A DNA stretch of 64,000 nucleotides from Laceyella sacchari (lineage in GTDB: Bacteria; Bacillota; Bacilli; Thermoactinomycetales; Thermoactinomycetaceae). The stretch is from the NCBI RefSeq assembly GCF_004343255.1, contig NZ_SMDD01000002.1, positions 558,001 to 622,000 on the forward strand, in the 5' to 3' direction. The position numbers and the translations under genes were made by a program. Under the pieces are notes generated by a model. That model was not told where the DNA came from. It saw only the letters and a program-made list of their open reading frames with translations, and made no database searches. Positions 8,532 through 19,022 of this stretch are shown here, piece after piece; position 1 is the stretch's first letter; each line of letters opens with the position of its first letter.

Positions 8532-9818
8532 TTAAGCGTATACCGGACGCACTTGGATCGTTTGGTCACGATCCGGACCGACAGAGAAAATCGCCAGCGG
8601 AATCCCTGTCAACTGTGACACCCGTTCTACATAGTGCTGGGCTTCCAAAGGCAAGTCATGGAAGTTACGCACTCCCGTGATATCCTCTTTCCAACCCGGC
8701 AATTCTTCGTAGACCGGCTTGCATTTAGCCAAAATGTCGAGATTGGCAGGATAATTTTCGATGATTTGCCCTTCATATTCATAAGCGGTGCAGATTTTGA
8801 CCGTGTCAATGCCGGTCAGCACGTCCAGCGAGTTGAGAGACAGTCCAGTGATGCCGCTCACACGACGTGCATGGCGTACTACCACACTGTCAAACCAACC
8901 CACGCGCCGTGGGCGGCCAGTGGTGGTACCGTACTCGCGTCCCACTTCTCTGATCTGATCGCCGATTTCATCAAACAACTCCGTGGGGAATGGGCCGTCA
9001 CCAACACGGGTGGTATACGCTTTGGCTACACCCACCACTTGATGAATCTTGGTCGGGCCGACGCCAGAACCAATGCATACCCCACCAGCGACCGGGTTGG
9101 ACGACGTAACGAAAGGATACGTCCCTTGGTCAATATCCAGCATCACGCCTTGGGCCCCTTCAAACAAGACCCGTTTTCCTTGGTCAATGGCATCGTTCAA
9201 CACTACCGACGTGTCGACGACATAGTCGCGAATCCGATCCGCATAAGCCAAATAAGGCTCATAAATCTCTTCAAAGCTAAATCCTTCTTCTCCATAAAGC
9301 CGTTCCAAGATACGGTTTTTCTCCTCCAAGATCCGCGTCAGCTTCACCCGGAACAATTCCTTATCCAAGAGATCGCTGATGCGGATTCCCACCCGGGCCG
9401 CCTTATCCATATAGGCCGGGCCGATCCCTTTACCTGTCGTCCCGATTTTGCCGGAGCCCTTGCTCGCTTCTTCAGCTAAATCCAAACGCAAATGATAAGG
9501 CATAATCACATGGGCCCGATCAGAAATGCGCAAGTTGTCGGTGACAATCCCATGTTCATGCAGGTAGTCCAACTCCTTCACCAAGGCTTCCGGATTGACT
9601 ACCATGCCGTTACCCAAGACGCACACTTTGTCACGATAGAAGATCCCAGACGGAATCATGTGCAGCTTGTAGCGGGTTCCACCAAACACAATGGTGTGTC
9701 CTGCGTTGTTCCCGCCTTGATAACGCGCAACAACCTCCGCCTTCTCTGCCAAGAAATCCGTGATCTTCCCTTTACCTTCATCTCCCCACTGGGTACCTAC
9801 AACAACCACCGTGGACAT
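8532..9818 (-). CDS. purA: PurA, adenylosuccinate synthetase
   Basis: 428 residues starting [19 protein letters not shown], with the GDEGKGK P-loop. The IMP/GTP-binding signatures ([30 protein letters not shown]) are intact. The ATG at 9818 has GAGGGGG 8 bases upstream; an in-frame ATG 19 codons earlier lacks a site. It makes adenylosuccinate from IMP and aspartate, the committed step to AMP. It is transcribed away from oriC after dnaB. Confidence 0.97.
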   Translation of the reverse strand: MSTVVVVGTQWGDEGKGKITDFLAEKAEVVARYQGGNNAGHTIVFGGTRYKLHMIPSGIFYRDKVCVLGNGMVVNPEALVKELDYLHEHGIVTDNLRISDRAHVIMPYHLRLDLAEEASKGSGKIGTTGKGIGPAYMDKAARVGIRISDLLDKELFRVKLTRILEEKNRILERLYGEEGFSFEEIYEPYLAYADRIRDYVVDTSVVLNDAIDQGKRVLFEGAQGVMLDIDQGTYPFVTSSNPVAGGVCIGSGVGPTKIHQVVGVAKAYTTRVGDGPFPTELFDEIGDQIREVGREYGTTTGRPRRVGWFDSVVVRHARRVSGITGLSLNSLDVLTGIDTVKICTAYEYEGQIIENYPANLDILAKCKPVYEELPGWKEDITGVRNFHDLPLEAQHYVERVSQLTGIPLAIFSVGPDRDQTIQVRPVYA

Positions 9819-9938
9819 CGTTTGTTCCCCCTCAGCGGTACAATTTCCGAACATCAAATTTAAGCACCGCTTCATTTTACCAATATTACCGCGTTGTTGT
9901 CAATAAAACACGAACATTAATCGGAATATTATAAACGA

Positions 9939-11288
9939 TCATTCGTGTATAGCTGATTGCTTTATATCCAAGCTTAAAAATTTGTTGTAGTTCTTAAGGA
10001 AGAGCAATTCCACTTTGCCAACCGGTCCGCTCCGCTGTTTGCCAATAATGAGCTCAGCGATGTTTTTCTTCTCGGAATCCTCATTGTAATAATCATCCCG
10101 ATATAAAAAGGCTACCACATCGGCATCTTGCTCGATCGAGCCCGATTCCCGCAAGTCCGATAACATCGGCCGTTTATCTTGCCGCTGTTCCACCGCCCGC
10201 GACAACTGCGACAATGCAATAACCGGCACATCGAATTCCCGCGCCATCAATTTCAACGACCGCGAGATTTCGGAAATTTCCTGTTGCCTGCTCTCGCCGC
10301 CGCGACCCGAAATCAACTGCAAGTAGTCGATCACAACCAATCCCAAGCCACGCTCCACTTTTAAGCGGCGCAATTTGGCGCGAATGTCATACACAGTCAC
10401 TCCCGGCGAATCGTCAATAAAGATCGGCGCTTCGCTCAATGTACTCATCGCCATTGTTAGCTTTTCCCAATCTTCCTCATTTAAATTCCCCGTTCGGAAA
10501 GCTTGGGCGTCAATGTTCCCTTCCGATGCCAACATCCGTGACACCAACTGAGAAGCCCCCATCTCCAAACTGAAAATGGCCACGGTCTGTCCACTCCGCA
10601 CTGCCGCGTTTTGTGCCAAGTTTAACGCAAAAGCCGTCTTTCCCATCGCTGGTCGGGCGGCCAGAATGATCAGCTCCGATCCCTTAAGGCCGGAAGTCAT
10701 CCGATCCAGATCGACAAATCCGGTAGGAATCCCGCTGATGCCGCCTTTGTTAAAGTGCAACGCTTCAATCTGTTCATAAGACTCCATCAACGCGTCTTGA
10801 ATCGGGATAAACCCACTGCCGCGGATGCGGCGCTGCGATACTTCCAAAATCCGCCGTTCCGCTTCATTGAGCAATTGATCCAATTCATCGTTGCCGCTAT
10901 AACCGGACATTGCAATCTGGGATGCCGTCCTGATGAGTCGGCGCAGCACCGCTTTCTCCTCAACGATCTTGGCGTAATACTCGACATTGGCTGCGGTAGG
11001 CACGGCACTGGCCAGTTCGTTGAGATAGGTCACTCCCCCCACTTCTTCCAACAGCTTGCGGTCTTGCAACTCCGCTGTCAGGGTGACCAAATCAACGGGC
11101 TCTCCCTGTTCGCCCAATTCATTCATCACTTGAAACAGGCGTTGATGGGACTGGCGATAAAAATCATCTGGCTTTAAGCGCTCATTAACGGAAACCAATA
11201 CGCCCGGCTCCAGCAAAATGGCACCCAACACAGCTTGTTCAGCTTCGTGATTGTGCGGAGGTAGACGATCAGCAAACAAGTCACTCAT
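9939..11288 (-). CDS. dnaB: DnaB-type replicative helicase (called DnaC in Bacillus)
   Basis: 449 residues. The N-terminal domain (NHEAEQAVLGAIL) that contacts primase is followed by a RecA-like hexameric helicase domain with Walker A (ARPAMGKTAFALN, near 210) and Walker B (LVVIDYLQL). The conserved SRAVEQRQDKRP and DLRESGSIEQDAD segments are present. No intein is seen. Start at the ATG 11288, preceded by GGGGGAG. It unwinds DNA at the fork and contacts DnaG and the clamp-loader tau subunit. Confidence 0.96.
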   Translation of the reverse strand: MSDLFADRLPPHNHEAEQAVLGAILLEPGVLVSVNERLKPDDFYRQSHQRLFQVMNELGEQGEPVDLVTLTAELQDRKLLEEVGGVTYLNELASAVPTAANVEYYAKIVEEKAVLRRLIRTASQIAMSGYSGNDELDQLLNEAERRILEVSQRRIRGSGFIPIQDALMESYEQIEALHFNKGGISGIPTGFVDLDRMTSGLKGSELIILAARPAMGKTAFALNLAQNAAVRSGQTVAIFSLEMGASQLVSRMLASEGNIDAQAFRTGNLNEEDWEKLTMAMSTLSEAPIFIDDSPGVTVYDIRAKLRRLKVERGLGLVVIDYLQLISGRGGESRQQEISEISRSLKLMAREFDVPVIALSQLSRAVEQRQDKRPMLSDLRESGSIEQDADVVAFLYRDDYYNEDSEKKNIAELIIGKQRSGPVGKVELLFLKNYNKFLSLDIKQSAIHE

Positions 11289-11310
11289 CGTTTCTCCCCC
11301 TTTGCTCCAT

Positions 11311-11340
11311 AAAAAAGCTCTCCATGCGAGTGGAGGGCTA
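11311..11340 (-). terminator. stem-loop with T-run in the dnaB leader
   Basis: On the minus strand arms near AGCCCTCCA and TGGAGAGCT enclose a 6-base loop and run into TTTTTT, ending about 20 bases before the dnaB RBS. It looks like the terminator of rplI or an attenuator limiting read-through into dnaB. Confidence 0.6.
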
Positions 11341-11435
11341 TAAATCACTTCTTTGATGAAGAGAAGGCAGACCCGCCATCAGCCTAAGGCGAGCCCGCTT
11401 CCCGGTTCGCGCATGAATGCAGAATGCGCACCGTT

Positions 11436-11882
11436 TTATTCTTCCACCACTTGCACCGACAGCGTCGCCGACACTTTGGGGTGCAACTTCACGGGAACTT
11501 TGGTCACACCCAATGCGCGAATCGGCTCATCGAGCAGAATCTTTTTCTTGTCAATTTGCAATTGATGTTGCTGTTTCAGCGCTTGGCTGATTTGTTTGGA
11601 GGTAATGGAACCGAACACCCGACCACCTTGCCCGGTCTTGGTGGACAATTTCACCGTCAACGAGTCAATGCGCTGTCCCAATGCTTGCGCTTCTTTCAAT
11701 TCCGCTTCTTTGCGTTTCTCTTCTAAGCGCTTTTGCTCTTTCAATGTGTTCATGTTACCATCAGTGGCAGGAATCGCCAATTTCCTTGGAATCAGAAAAT
11801 TACGCGCGTAACCTTCGGAAACTTCTTTGACTTCCCCTTTTTTGCCTGTGCCTTTCACATCTTGTTGTAAAATGACTTTCAT
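11436..11882 (-). CDS. rplI: 50S ribosomal protein L9
   Basis: 148 residues starting [18 protein letters not shown], with the L9 N-terminal signature ([17 protein letters not shown]), a long lysine/glutamate-rich connecting helix and a C-terminal domain ([10 protein letters not shown]). Its ATG overlaps the gdpP stop (ATGA). The order gdpP-rplI-dnaB is the common Bacillales arrangement. It binds 23S rRNA domain V near the L1 stalk. Confidence 0.96.
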   Translation of the reverse strand: MKVILQQDVKGTGKKGEVKEVSEGYARNFLIPRKLAIPATDGNMNTLKEQKRLEEKRKEAELKEAQALGQRIDSLTVKLSTKTGQGGRVFGSITSKQISQALKQQHQLQIDKKKILLDEPIRALGVTKVPVKLHPKVSATLSVQVVEE

Positions 11883-13846
11883 TTCTCCGGCCCTCCATCC
11901 AAATTCTCTTGCAACACTTGCATCAGGCGCGACTTGGCCTCGCCCAATGAACCGTTTTTCAATTGGCAAGCAGCGTTGGTCAAATGCCCTCCGCCCCCCA
12001 ATTGTTCCATGATGACTTGAACATTGATTTCCCCTTGCGATCTCGCACTGATCGAGATCAATCCATCACCACGGCGGCCTATCACAAATGAGGCGCGGAT
12101 GCCTTGCATATTCAACAAGGTGTCGGCCGCTTGCGCTATCAGCAACTGATCATACTCCGTCGTTTCGTCACCCATGGCGACAGCGATGTCCCCACGCACG
12201 ACTTCTGTGGACTTGATAATTTCCGCCCGTTTGACGTACTGGTTCAAATCCTCTTTCAACAATGATTGCACCATCATAAGATCAGCACCATGCCTGCGTA
12301 AGAAAGATGCCGCCTCAAAGGTGCGTGAACCAGCCCGGAAGGCGAAATTCTTCGTATCTACCACAATCCCGGCCAATAAGGCCGTCGCTTCCAACGTATC
12401 CATGGACAACCGCTGATCTTGATATTGCAACAGCTCCGTCACCAATTCACTAGTGGAAGAGGCATAAGGCTCTAGATACACCAGCACCGGATCTTTCACA
12501 AAATCCTCGCCGCGGCGATGGTGGTCAATCACCACGATTTTGCGGGCCCGCTCCAACAAGCGAGCATCCATCGCTAACGACGGCTTGTGCGTATCGACCA
12601 AGATGAGAAGCGTATCCGGATCATCCACCAAGGACAGCGCCCGCTCGGGTTGGATCAACATCTCCCCCAATTGCGGGTGGCTACGCACAGCGGCCAGCAA
12701 CCGTTCAATCGAAGCGTTCTCTTCGTCAAGCACAATATGCGCTTCACAATCATGAATCATAGCAAACTTGACAACGCCGATGGCTGCCCCCAACGCATCC
12801 ATGTCCGGCTGCGTATGGCCCATGACAATCACGCGCTTGCTGTCTTGAATCAAATTGCTCATCGCGTGGGAGATCACTCGGGCGCGTACCCGCGTCCGTT
12901 TCTCAACCGCGTTAGTCTTGCCGCCAAAGAAAACAGTCTCTTCACCTTGTTTCACGGCAGCTTGATCCCCACCGCGAGCCAACGCGATATCTAATGCCGC
13001 CTGGGCGTTTTGCGTCCTTTCGACCAAGGTGTCCCCGACGCTTGCGATTCCAATGCTTAAGGTGATCGGAATCTTATTCTTCCTGGTCATCTCCCTGACC
13101 ACGTCCAAAATTTCAAAACGGGATTTCATCAGCCGCTCCAGTGATTGTTGCGCCGCTACAAAAAACATTTTATCTGTATCAAGCCGTTTGAGGGTGATGT
13201 CATATTCCAATGCCCACTTGGAAATCGTCCCCGCCACATTGGACAGCAACAATGTGGCCTCTTGATCAGTCAAGCCTTGTCCGGCCTCATCAAAGTTATC
13301 CAGATGGATGAACCCGAAAATCGCGCGTTCGTTGTGTAGCTTTTGCCGCAAGCTCTCCAGCCGCGTGATGTCCCTAAAAAAATACACTCTCTCTTCGCGC
13401 TGATGGGTTACTTCATAGACGCGCCCTTCCAATTCAACCGTGCAAGGAACCGCCTCCTGTGCTTCTTTCAATTGCGGAAACACATCAACAACCGGCTCCC
13501 CAATCATTCGTTCACATTTGTCCACCATGCCTGCAATGAACGGATTGTGCCACTCAATTCGACCAGAACGGTCATACAGCAAGATGCCGACTGGCATCTC
13601 ATCCATCGCCGTTTGCCCTGCATTTTTGACTCGATGGTTTAGCGTCAACACATATTCAGTGAAATCATGGCGAAAAGCCCGTTCCGCCTTGTACAAAACC
13701 CAGGCCAGCACGACAAAAAGTACAAGGCCCACCAAGCCATAAGCCCATTCGTATATGGAAAGCAATGCGATTAAGACCAGGCTAAAACACATGGCAAATA
13801 TCATATGGTACCCATGCCATCTTTGTATAACAAACTTTGGCATCAT
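11879..13846 (-). CDS. gdpP: GdpP, membrane c-di-AMP phosphodiesterase
   Basis: 655 residues. Two N-terminal membrane helices (about 13-50), a PAS domain (about 75-150), a degenerate GGDEF domain (about 165-300, no intact GGDEF motif) and a C-terminal DHH/DHHA1 phosphodiesterase with [16 protein letters not shown] and VVIDHHRR. The DHH metal ligands look complete, so it should hydrolyse cyclic-di-AMP, which controls potassium, turgor and beta-lactam tolerance. Start ATG 13846, or 13843 by RBS spacing. It lies between yybS and rplI and is coupled to rplI. Confidence 0.94.
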   Translation of the reverse strand: MMPKFVIQRWHGYHMIFAMCFSLVLIALLSIYEWAYGLVGLVLFVVLAWVLYKAERAFRHDFTEYVLTLNHRVKNAGQTAMDEMPVGILLYDRSGRIEWHNPFIAGMVDKCERMIGEPVVDVFPQLKEAQEAVPCTVELEGRVYEVTHQREERVYFFRDITRLESLRQKLHNERAIFGFIHLDNFDEAGQGLTDQEATLLLSNVAGTISKWALEYDITLKRLDTDKMFFVAAQQSLERLMKSRFEILDVVREMTRKNKIPITLSIGIASVGDTLVERTQNAQAALDIALARGGDQAAVKQGEETVFFGGKTNAVEKRTRVRARVISHAMSNLIQDSKRVIVMGHTQPDMDALGAAIGVVKFAMIHDCEAHIVLDEENASIERLLAAVRSHPQLGEMLIQPERALSLVDDPDTLLILVDTHKPSLAMDARLLERARKIVVIDHHRRGEDFVKDPVLVYLEPYASSTSELVTELLQYQDQRLSMDTLEATALLAGIVVDTKNFAFRAGSRTFEAASFLRRHGADLMMVQSLLKEDLNQYVKRAEIIKSTEVVRGDIAVAMGDETTEYDQLLIAQAADTLLNMQGIRASFVIGRRGDGLISISARSQGEINVQVIMEQLGGGGHLTNAACQLKNGSLGEAKSRLMQVLQENLDGGPEK

Positions 13847-13974
13847 TCTATCCCCTCAAACTGTCGACCCTGCATTTCATCTCACTCTTATTTTACCCCA
13901 GTTATAGGATAGAGCAACTCCCGCCCCTGCTGATCACACAGCCAAAACTTGGATTTCCGCCAACGTATCGGATC

Positions 13975-14892
13975 TCACTTTTTGGCCAGGCGTCCCCGCA
14001 AGTCAATTCCCGTATCAATGAACCCCAACAACATAAACAGCGGAGAAAGCGGAACGGCCAACACCAGCGCGAGTGCATGGCTCCCCCAGCCGACCCGACC
14101 GCGACGGCGTTGCAAAAGAAACAGCACAAACGAGCAACCCTGCAACACCATCAGGATTTGCATCAAATACAAGAATCCCAGAAGCCAATCACCACTCACT
14201 TCGTTATCTGGCTGCACAAGCGATGCGATCATCAGCAAGAGGTACGCGGTAAAAAAAATCCGGGGCAAGCGCCATTCATAAAACGGCGGCAAAGATTTCC
14301 GGGGAAATCCCGCACGATGCAGCAAGCGGGAAGCCACTAAAAACGTTGCAACCACCGACGGGACGATGAGCATAAACAGCAGGATCGGAAAAGCGACTGA
14401 CAAAGACAACCCTGCATCTTGCAAAACAATCCCCTTTTCCCCCATCAGGCGCACCGTTTCCGCCCATTGCTGATCCCAAACCGTGGTCAACTGCGAATAC
14501 AACCGGAAACCGACTTGGCCCACCAACAGGATGATCCAAGAACTAACCAACCCAGCCACCAAGCCGCCCAACACTACATCCGTCCCTGTCGCATCTTCCT
14601 TGCGAACCAAATGCCCCATGACGCTACCAGTCAACCAAGCGAACAGGAACAAACAAATAAAAAGGGGAACCGGATAAAAGAGAAGCCAAACAATCAACAT
14701 GCCGAACGGAATCAGGGTTGCCGACCAAGGCCGCTTAGCCTTAAGCAGGAGGAATGGAAGGGGAAGAAGCCAAAGCGCAACAAACTGAAGAACAGGGATA
14801 AATAAAGAAACGAGAAGGAAGAGAAACCCTCCGCAAGCGAGAAGGCCATCCTTCCATCCCCCTTTAGACTGTTGAGACAAACCACTTGTCAC
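13975..14892 (-). CDS. yybS: YybS family (DUF2232) polytopic membrane protein
   Basis: 305 residues with about eight predicted membrane segments, beginning near residue 16 (a Leu/Phe-rich stretch) and including segments near 45-60, 85-105, 160-185 and 215-290. The position directly upstream of gdpP matches yybS of Bacillus. The family resembles small-molecule transporter membrane subunits, but function is unknown. The GTG start overlaps the stop of the MazG-like gene. Confidence 0.8.
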   Translation of the reverse strand: MTSGLSQQSKGGWKDGLLACGGFLFLLVSLFIPVLQFVALWLLPLPFLLLKAKRPWSATLIPFGMLIVWLLFYPVPLFICLFLFAWLTGSVMGHLVRKEDATGTDVVLGGLVAGLVSSWIILLVGQVGFRLYSQLTTVWDQQWAETVRLMGEKGIVLQDAGLSLSVAFPILLFMLIVPSVVATFLVASRLLHRAGFPRKSLPPFYEWRLPRIFFTAYLLLMIASLVQPDNEVSGDWLLGFLYLMQILMVLQGCSFVLFLLQRRRGRVGWGSHALALVLAVPLSPLFMLLGFIDTGIDLRGRLAKK

Positions 14893-15200
14893 CTCTTATT
14901 CACGTATTCTTCCAAAGAAGACAAATCACCGTACCATTGTTCCAATTGATGCCCTTCATGGATATGCTCGCGTAATTTTTGAATTACTGCCTGATCCAGT
15001 TCGCGAAACGAAAAACCCATCCGTCTCGCCATGACATACACCGAAATAACCAAACTGGACAAACTATCTATCATCATATGCTGATTGGCATGAAAAATTC
15101 CCCGAAATAGGTTGGCAATCTGATCAAGGATTTCGGTTTTTAACCATTCGATCACTTTCACGCTCTTAGCGAATTGCACTCCCCGTTCAGGCCGACTCAT
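14889..15200 (-). CDS. MazG-like family protein
   Basis: 103 residues, soluble and helical (KVIEWLKTEILDQIANLFRGI, LVISVYVMARRMGFSFRELD). The length and pattern fit the small MazG-like family encoded near rpsR/yybS in Bacillales. The EExxE-type metal motif of active MazG is not obvious, so nucleotide pyrophosphohydrolase activity is uncertain. ATG 15200 is preferred, with AAGGAG upstream. Confidence 0.65.
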   Translation of the reverse strand: MSRPERGVQFAKSVKVIEWLKTEILDQIANLFRGIFHANQHMMIDSLSSLVISVYVMARRMGFSFRELDQAVIQKLREHIHEGHQLEQWYGDLSSLEEYVNKR

Positions 15201-15281
15201 ATGGTTGCACTCCTTCAAATGTAAACAAGTTTAGGAGATGCTTCCACATTCGTCCAACTTTTTCCTTCTTTTACATACGAA

Positions 15282-15308
15282 AAACAGGGGCGACGCACAC
15301 CCCTGTTT
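15282..15308 (-). terminator. terminator of the rpsF-ssb-rpsR operon
   Basis: 9-bp arms (15282-15290 with 15300-15308) with a 9-base loop. On minus it runs into TTTTCGTATG just after the rpsR stop. Confidence 0.8.
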
Positions 15309-15313
15309 GCCGA

Positions 15314-15541
15314 TCAATCGTTGCTATATGGTAACAGAGCCATTTGACGTGCTCTTTTGATTGCACGGGTCAATTGGCGTTGGTACTTGGAGCTGGTACC
15401 CGTTACGCGACGCGGCAGAATTTTACCGCGCTCACTGATAAACTTGCGCAACAAGTCGGTGTCTTTGTAATCGATATAATCGATTTTGTTGACTGTGAAG
15501 TAGCAGACCTTGCGGCGCTTGTTTCCACGACGACGAGCCAT
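15314..15541 (-). CDS. rpsR: 30S ribosomal protein S18
   Basis: 75 residues, [15 protein letters not shown], then the S18 signature ([22 protein letters not shown]) and [16 protein letters not shown]. It forms a heterodimer with S6 on 16S rRNA. ATG at 15541. Third gene of rpsF-ssb-rpsR. Confidence 0.96.
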   Translation of the reverse strand: MARRRGNKRRKVCYFTVNKIDYIDYKDTDLLRKFISERGKILPRRVTGTSSKYQRQLTRAIKRARQMALLPYSND

Positions 15542-15582
15542 GAGCAATTGCCTCCTTCCTTATTTAGCAAGTGGTTTACATG

Positions 15583-16059
15583 TCAGAAAGGCAGATCATC
15601 ATCAGAGATGTCAATGGGCTGGCCATCATCAGCAAAGGGATCATCCATCGGTTTGCGGCCAACGTTTTTGTTGTTTCCTCCACCGTAGGAGTTGCCGCCA
15701 AATGAACCTCCGCCGAAATCGGAAACCGACTCGCTTCGGTTTTTCGGCTCCAAGAAACGGACGTCTTCCGCCACCACATCCGTGGTGTACACCGTGCGCC
15801 CTTCTTGGTTTTCATACTTGCCCGTCTGCAAACGGCCATCGACTCCAACCAAAGAGCCTTTTCGCAGGTAGTTGGCACAATTCTCAGCCAGTCCACGCCA
15901 CGTGACGATGTTGATAAAGTCAGCTTCTCGTTCCCCTTGCTGGTTCGTGTAATTCCGGTTCACCGCGATGGAAAAGCGTGTGATCGCCACTCCGCTGGCT
16001 GTGTAACGCAACTCCGGATCACGGGTGAGCCGTCCGACTAAGATGACCCGATTTAACAT
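15583..16059 (-). CDS. ssb: SSB, single-stranded DNA-binding protein
   Basis: 158 residues: N-terminal OB fold ([20 protein letters not shown] to about 105), then a Gly/Asn-rich flexible linker (about 115-135) and the acidic tail ending DISDDDLPF that recruits partner proteins. This is the essential SsbA type, consistent with the S6-S18 operon context. Confidence 0.96.
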   Translation of the reverse strand: MLNRVILVGRLTRDPELRYTASGVAITRFSIAVNRNYTNQQGEREADFINIVTWRGLAENCANYLRKGSLVGVDGRLQTGKYENQEGRTVYTTDVVAEDVRFLEPKNRSESVSDFGGGSFGGNSYGGGNNKNVGRKPMDDPFADDGQPIDISDDDLPF

Positions 16060-16109
16060 TGATCCCCTCTCCCTTGCTAATGATCAACCTTCATCTATAT
16101 CAATCGATC

Positions 16110-16400
16110 TTATTTTTCGTCGATGTTGATGATCAGGTGACGCAAAATGTTGTCATTAATGCGGATCACGTGATCAAGTTCGTCAACAACGCGCGCTTCG
16201 CCTTTGAATGTGTACACGGTGTACACACCTTCACGATGTTTATTGATCTCGTAAGCGAGACGGCGTTTGCCCATTTCGTCGACGTTGGTGATTTCACCGC
16301 CGTTTTCCGTAATGGTCGCTTGTACCTTATCACGGGTCACTTTTACGGTTTCCTCATCCACATCTGGACGTACGATGAACATGATTTCGTAGTTATGCAT
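16110..16400 (-). CDS. rpsF: 30S ribosomal protein S6
   Basis: 96 residues, MHNYEIMFIVRPDVDEETV, with the conserved GKRRLAYEINKHREGVYTVY. It partners with S18 in the platform of the small subunit. AGGAGGTG precedes the ATG. First gene of the operon. Confidence 0.96.
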   Translation of the reverse strand: MHNYEIMFIVRPDVDEETVKVTRDKVQATITENGGEITNVDEMGKRRLAYEINKHREGVYTVYTFKGEARVVDELDHVIRINDNILRHLIINIDEK

Positions 16401-16475
16401 CCTCTACACCTCCTTTTGGACTTAAACGGCCCTGCTATGCGCCGCAGAGCAAGGAGTAATACGTTTGATACGTAG
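16401..16475 (-). promoter_or_regulatory. candidate S6:S18-binding autoregulatory leader
   Basis: On minus, the rpsF leader contains a stem (CTTGCT pairing with AGCAGG) closing a CTGCGGC-type loop, followed at once by a CCG triplet and a purine-rich RBS. rpsF leaders in many bacteria carry a CCG-containing hairpin bound by S6:S18 for feedback control. The resemblance is by eye only. Confidence 0.35.
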
Positions 16476-16589
16476 TACGATTAGTAATTGTAACAGAAAA
16501 CGGAGAAGAAATCAATGAACCTTCCCAGCAAAAAACAGGTAAGGCGAAGAACTTGGGAAGTGGCAAAATGATTGTAGCTACTTCCGCTT

Positions 16590-17690
16590 CTACACGTTAA
16601 AGCGGAACGTCATGATGTCCCCATCTTTGACGACATAATCTTTCCCTTCCAAACGCAATAATCCCTTCTCGCGGGCAACCGCTTGGGACCCACAGGCGAT
16701 CAGGTCTTCATACGCTGTAACCTCTGCGCGGATAAAGCCGCGTTCAAAGTCGGTGTGGATCACTGCGGCCGCTTGCGGTGCTTTGGTGCCCTCGCGAATG
16801 GTCCAAGCCCGTACTTCTTTCTCACCAGCGGTAAAATACGTAATTAAGCCGAGCAACTTGTAGGCAGCCGAGATCAAACGATCCAAGCCTGACTGCTCCA
16901 AGCCGAGCTCTTCTAAAAACATAGCGCGCTCTTCGCCTTCTAGCTCGGCGATTTCCGCTTCCACTTGGGCGCTGATCGGTACCACTTCCGCTCCTTCAGC
17001 GGCAGCGATTTCCTTCACTATCTGCACATAGGGATTTTCGTCGGGATTGGCGATATCCTGTTCACTCACATTGGCCGCATAGAGGACATTTTTCATCGTC
17101 AAAAGGTTCAGGCTCTTAATCAATTTGCGTTCTTCTTCATCCAACTCTACCATACGCGCCGGTTTCCCTTCGGCCAGAACCTGTTGCAACCGCTCCAGGA
17201 TGGCATGCTCTTGCGCCGCCACTTTGTCCCCGCTCTTTTTCTGCTTTTTCACACGTTCCAACCGTTTTTCAACAGTTTCCAAGTCCGCCAGCACCAACTC
17301 TAAGCTGATGGTTTCTATATCCGCAGCCGGGTCCACTTTGCCCGCCACATGGGTGATGTTTTCATCTTCAAAGCAACGAACCACATGAATAATGGCGTCC
17401 ACTTCACGGATGTGGGAGAGAAATTTGTTACCCAGCCCTTCCCCTCGGCTCGCCCCTTTTACCAGACCGGCGATGTCCACAAATTGAAAAGATGTGGGAA
17501 CAGTCCGTTGCGGTTTGATTAATTCCGCCAACCGATCCAACCGTGGATCCGGCACATCGACAACCCCCACATTCGGGTCAATCGTGCAAAACGGGTAGTT
17601 GGCAGACTCCGCTCCTGCTTGGGTGATCGCATTAAACAGCGTGGATTTTCCTACGTTAGGTAAACCGACAATTCCAGTAGCTAACGCCAT
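16590..17690 (-). CDS. ychF: YchF/EngD, redox-regulated P-loop ATPase of the OBG family
   Basis: 366 residues, the usual length. [15 protein letters not shown] is the P-loop, [10 protein letters not shown] the G3 region, and the Asn-rich NVSEQD region replaces the GTP-selective NKxD, giving ATP preference. A coiled-coil insert spans about 130-195, and a C-terminal TGS domain ends [16 protein letters not shown]. It associates with ribosomes and stress responses. It is upstream of rpsF as in Bacillus (yyaF). Confidence 0.95.
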   Translation of the reverse strand: MALATGIVGLPNVGKSTLFNAITQAGAESANYPFCTIDPNVGVVDVPDPRLDRLAELIKPQRTVPTSFQFVDIAGLVKGASRGEGLGNKFLSHIREVDAIIHVVRCFEDENITHVAGKVDPAADIETISLELVLADLETVEKRLERVKKQKKSGDKVAAQEHAILERLQQVLAEGKPARMVELDEEERKLIKSLNLLTMKNVLYAANVSEQDIANPDENPYVQIVKEIAAAEGAEVVPISAQVEAEIAELEGEERAMFLEELGLEQSGLDRLISAAYKLLGLITYFTAGEKEVRAWTIREGTKAPQAAAVIHTDFERGFIRAEVTAYEDLIACGSQAVAREKGLLRLEGKDYVVKDGDIMTFRFNV

Positions 17691-17846
17691 CTTTTGGCTC
17701 CTCCTCTAACGTCCGATTCTCACCGAACACCGTACTGATATTCGAATCCTTGTCCATTATAGCGAAAAGTGGGGCCGAGTGCCATCAGCGGGAAAACAGA
17801 TGAATTGGCCAAGCGGATCATCACCTCGTGTACTCCGAACAAAAAA

Positions 17847-17873
17847 AGCGGCCTCTTTATTCATGAGGCCGCT
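17847..17873 (-). terminator. terminator after the DUF951 gene
   Basis: 9-bp arms AGCGGCCTC and GAGGCCGCT around a 9-base loop, followed on minus by TTTTTTTG. Confidence 0.85.
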
Positions 17874-17878
17874 CATCC

Positions 17879-18085
17879 TTATTCTTTTGCATCCTGTTCG
17901 CCCGCAGGCACCAATACGCGCTTCAATCTCTTTTCAAACCGGCTCCGCGGCAACAAGACGCTATGGTCGCATCCTGTGCATTTCATGCGGATATCGGCTC
18001 CCATACGAATGATTTTCCATGCGTTCGTTCCGCAAGGATGCGCCTTTTTCATTTCAACGACATCGCCAAGACCAAATTGCTTCAT
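17879..18085 (-). CDS. DUF951 family small protein
   Basis: 68 residues starting MKQFGLGDVVEMKKAHPCG, with the family pattern HPCGTNAWKIIRMGADIRMKC and a possible metal-binding CxxC (CTGC). A small OB-like/SH3-like fold is likely; function unknown. In Bacillus the family member (YyzM) lies in the same ychF-parB neighbourhood. The second of two possible starts (TTG 18091, ATG 18085) was chosen. Confidence 0.82.
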   Translation of the reverse strand: MKQFGLGDVVEMKKAHPCGTNAWKIIRMGADIRMKCTGCDHSVLLPRSRFEKRLKRVLVPAGEQDAKE

Positions 18086-18363
18086 TTGCAATTCAGATCA
18101 CTCTCTTTTCTGTGAATGCTACAATTATAGAAAGCCTCTGGTCAAAATTCAACCAGCTTGTATTTGATTCTTTCCCGCTATTAACTGCCGCAACTCCTGT
18201 TACACGACCAGACTGATATTTTCTATTATATGCTGTTTTTTAGAGACTGTTGGCTACACTGTTTGGTTCACTCTCCGATCTATTTTAATAATCTAGCAAC
18301 CTATGTATATTTTCCCTCTCAAATCCGTATACTGTTACAGAATTGATTCTCGGAGGGTTGTCC

Positions 18364-18954
18364 ATGAACGAATATGCCTCTGTCCGCCAAGCGCATAAAG
18401 CAACCTATCCTTTTCGGATTGAACATACACATCCTATGGCAGATGAGGAGTTTGCAAATCATCTGGCGTTTGCTTGCCGCTCTTTCGCCCCTTATCATGA
18501 CATCGTTTGCGTCTGCGTCGGCACCGACCGTTCAACGGGTGATGCGCTGGGCCCTCTGGTTGGAAGTGCTTTGCGCAAAGATCCCCCACCCGGCCTGCTC
18601 ATATACGGCACACTGGATGATCCGGTGCACGCACTCAATCTTGAAGAAACGTTAGAAAACATCTCATCCGCCCATCCCCATTCGCTGGTCATTGCCGTAG
18701 ACGCTTGTCTTGGCCACTTTAAAAGCGTAGGCTCCATCCAGCTGGGTCTAGGGCCGTTAAAGCCTGGAGCCGGAGTAAACAAATCCTTGCCAGAAGTGGG
18801 AAACATCCATATCACCGGCATAGTCAACGTATCCGGATTCATGGAATATTTCGTCTTACAAAACACCCGGTTGAGCTTGGTCATGAACATGGCCGAAATC
18901 ATCTCTACTTCCATTAAAAAAGCCTGCTTAAAGATGCCCACACTCTCGGCGTAA
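18364..18954 (+). CDS. yyaC: YyaC, spore protease-related (DUF1256) protein
   Basis: 196 residues. It contains CVCVGTDRSTGDALGPLVG (about 44-62) and DACLGHFKSVGSIQLG, signatures of the YyaC/GPR-related peptidase-like family made in sporulating cells. The ATG at 18364 has GGAGGG upstream. It is the only plus-strand gene between walJ-rlmH and the parM-like gene and lies opposite spo0J, as in Bacillus. It supports a spore-forming host. Confidence 0.88.
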   Translation: MNEYASVRQAHKATYPFRIEHTHPMADEEFANHLAFACRSFAPYHDIVCVCVGTDRSTGDALGPLVGSALRKDPPPGLLIYGTLDDPVHALNLEETLENISSAHPHSLVIAVDACLGHFKSVGSIQLGLGPLKPGAGVNKSLPEVGNIHITGIVNVSGFMEYFVLQNTRLSLVMNMAEIISTSIKKACLKMPTLSA

Positions 18955-18978
18955 TCCAAACGCTTGGTCAATAAACGC

Positions 18979-19005
18979 AGGCCGCCTGCTTATAGCAGAC
19001 GGCCT
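18979..19005. terminator. stem-loop between yyaC and the aminotransferase gene
   Basis: 11-bp arms with one mismatch (18979-18989 with 18995-19005) at the convergent ends of the two genes. The T-tracts on both sides are poor, so termination may be weak. Confidence 0.5.
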
Positions 19006-19022
19006 TGGTTTCGTACACTGAA

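Noticed and set aside
16163-16175. GATCACGTGATC in rpsF as a parS site
   Set aside because: It shares only the CACGTG core and lacks the TGTT/AACA flanks.
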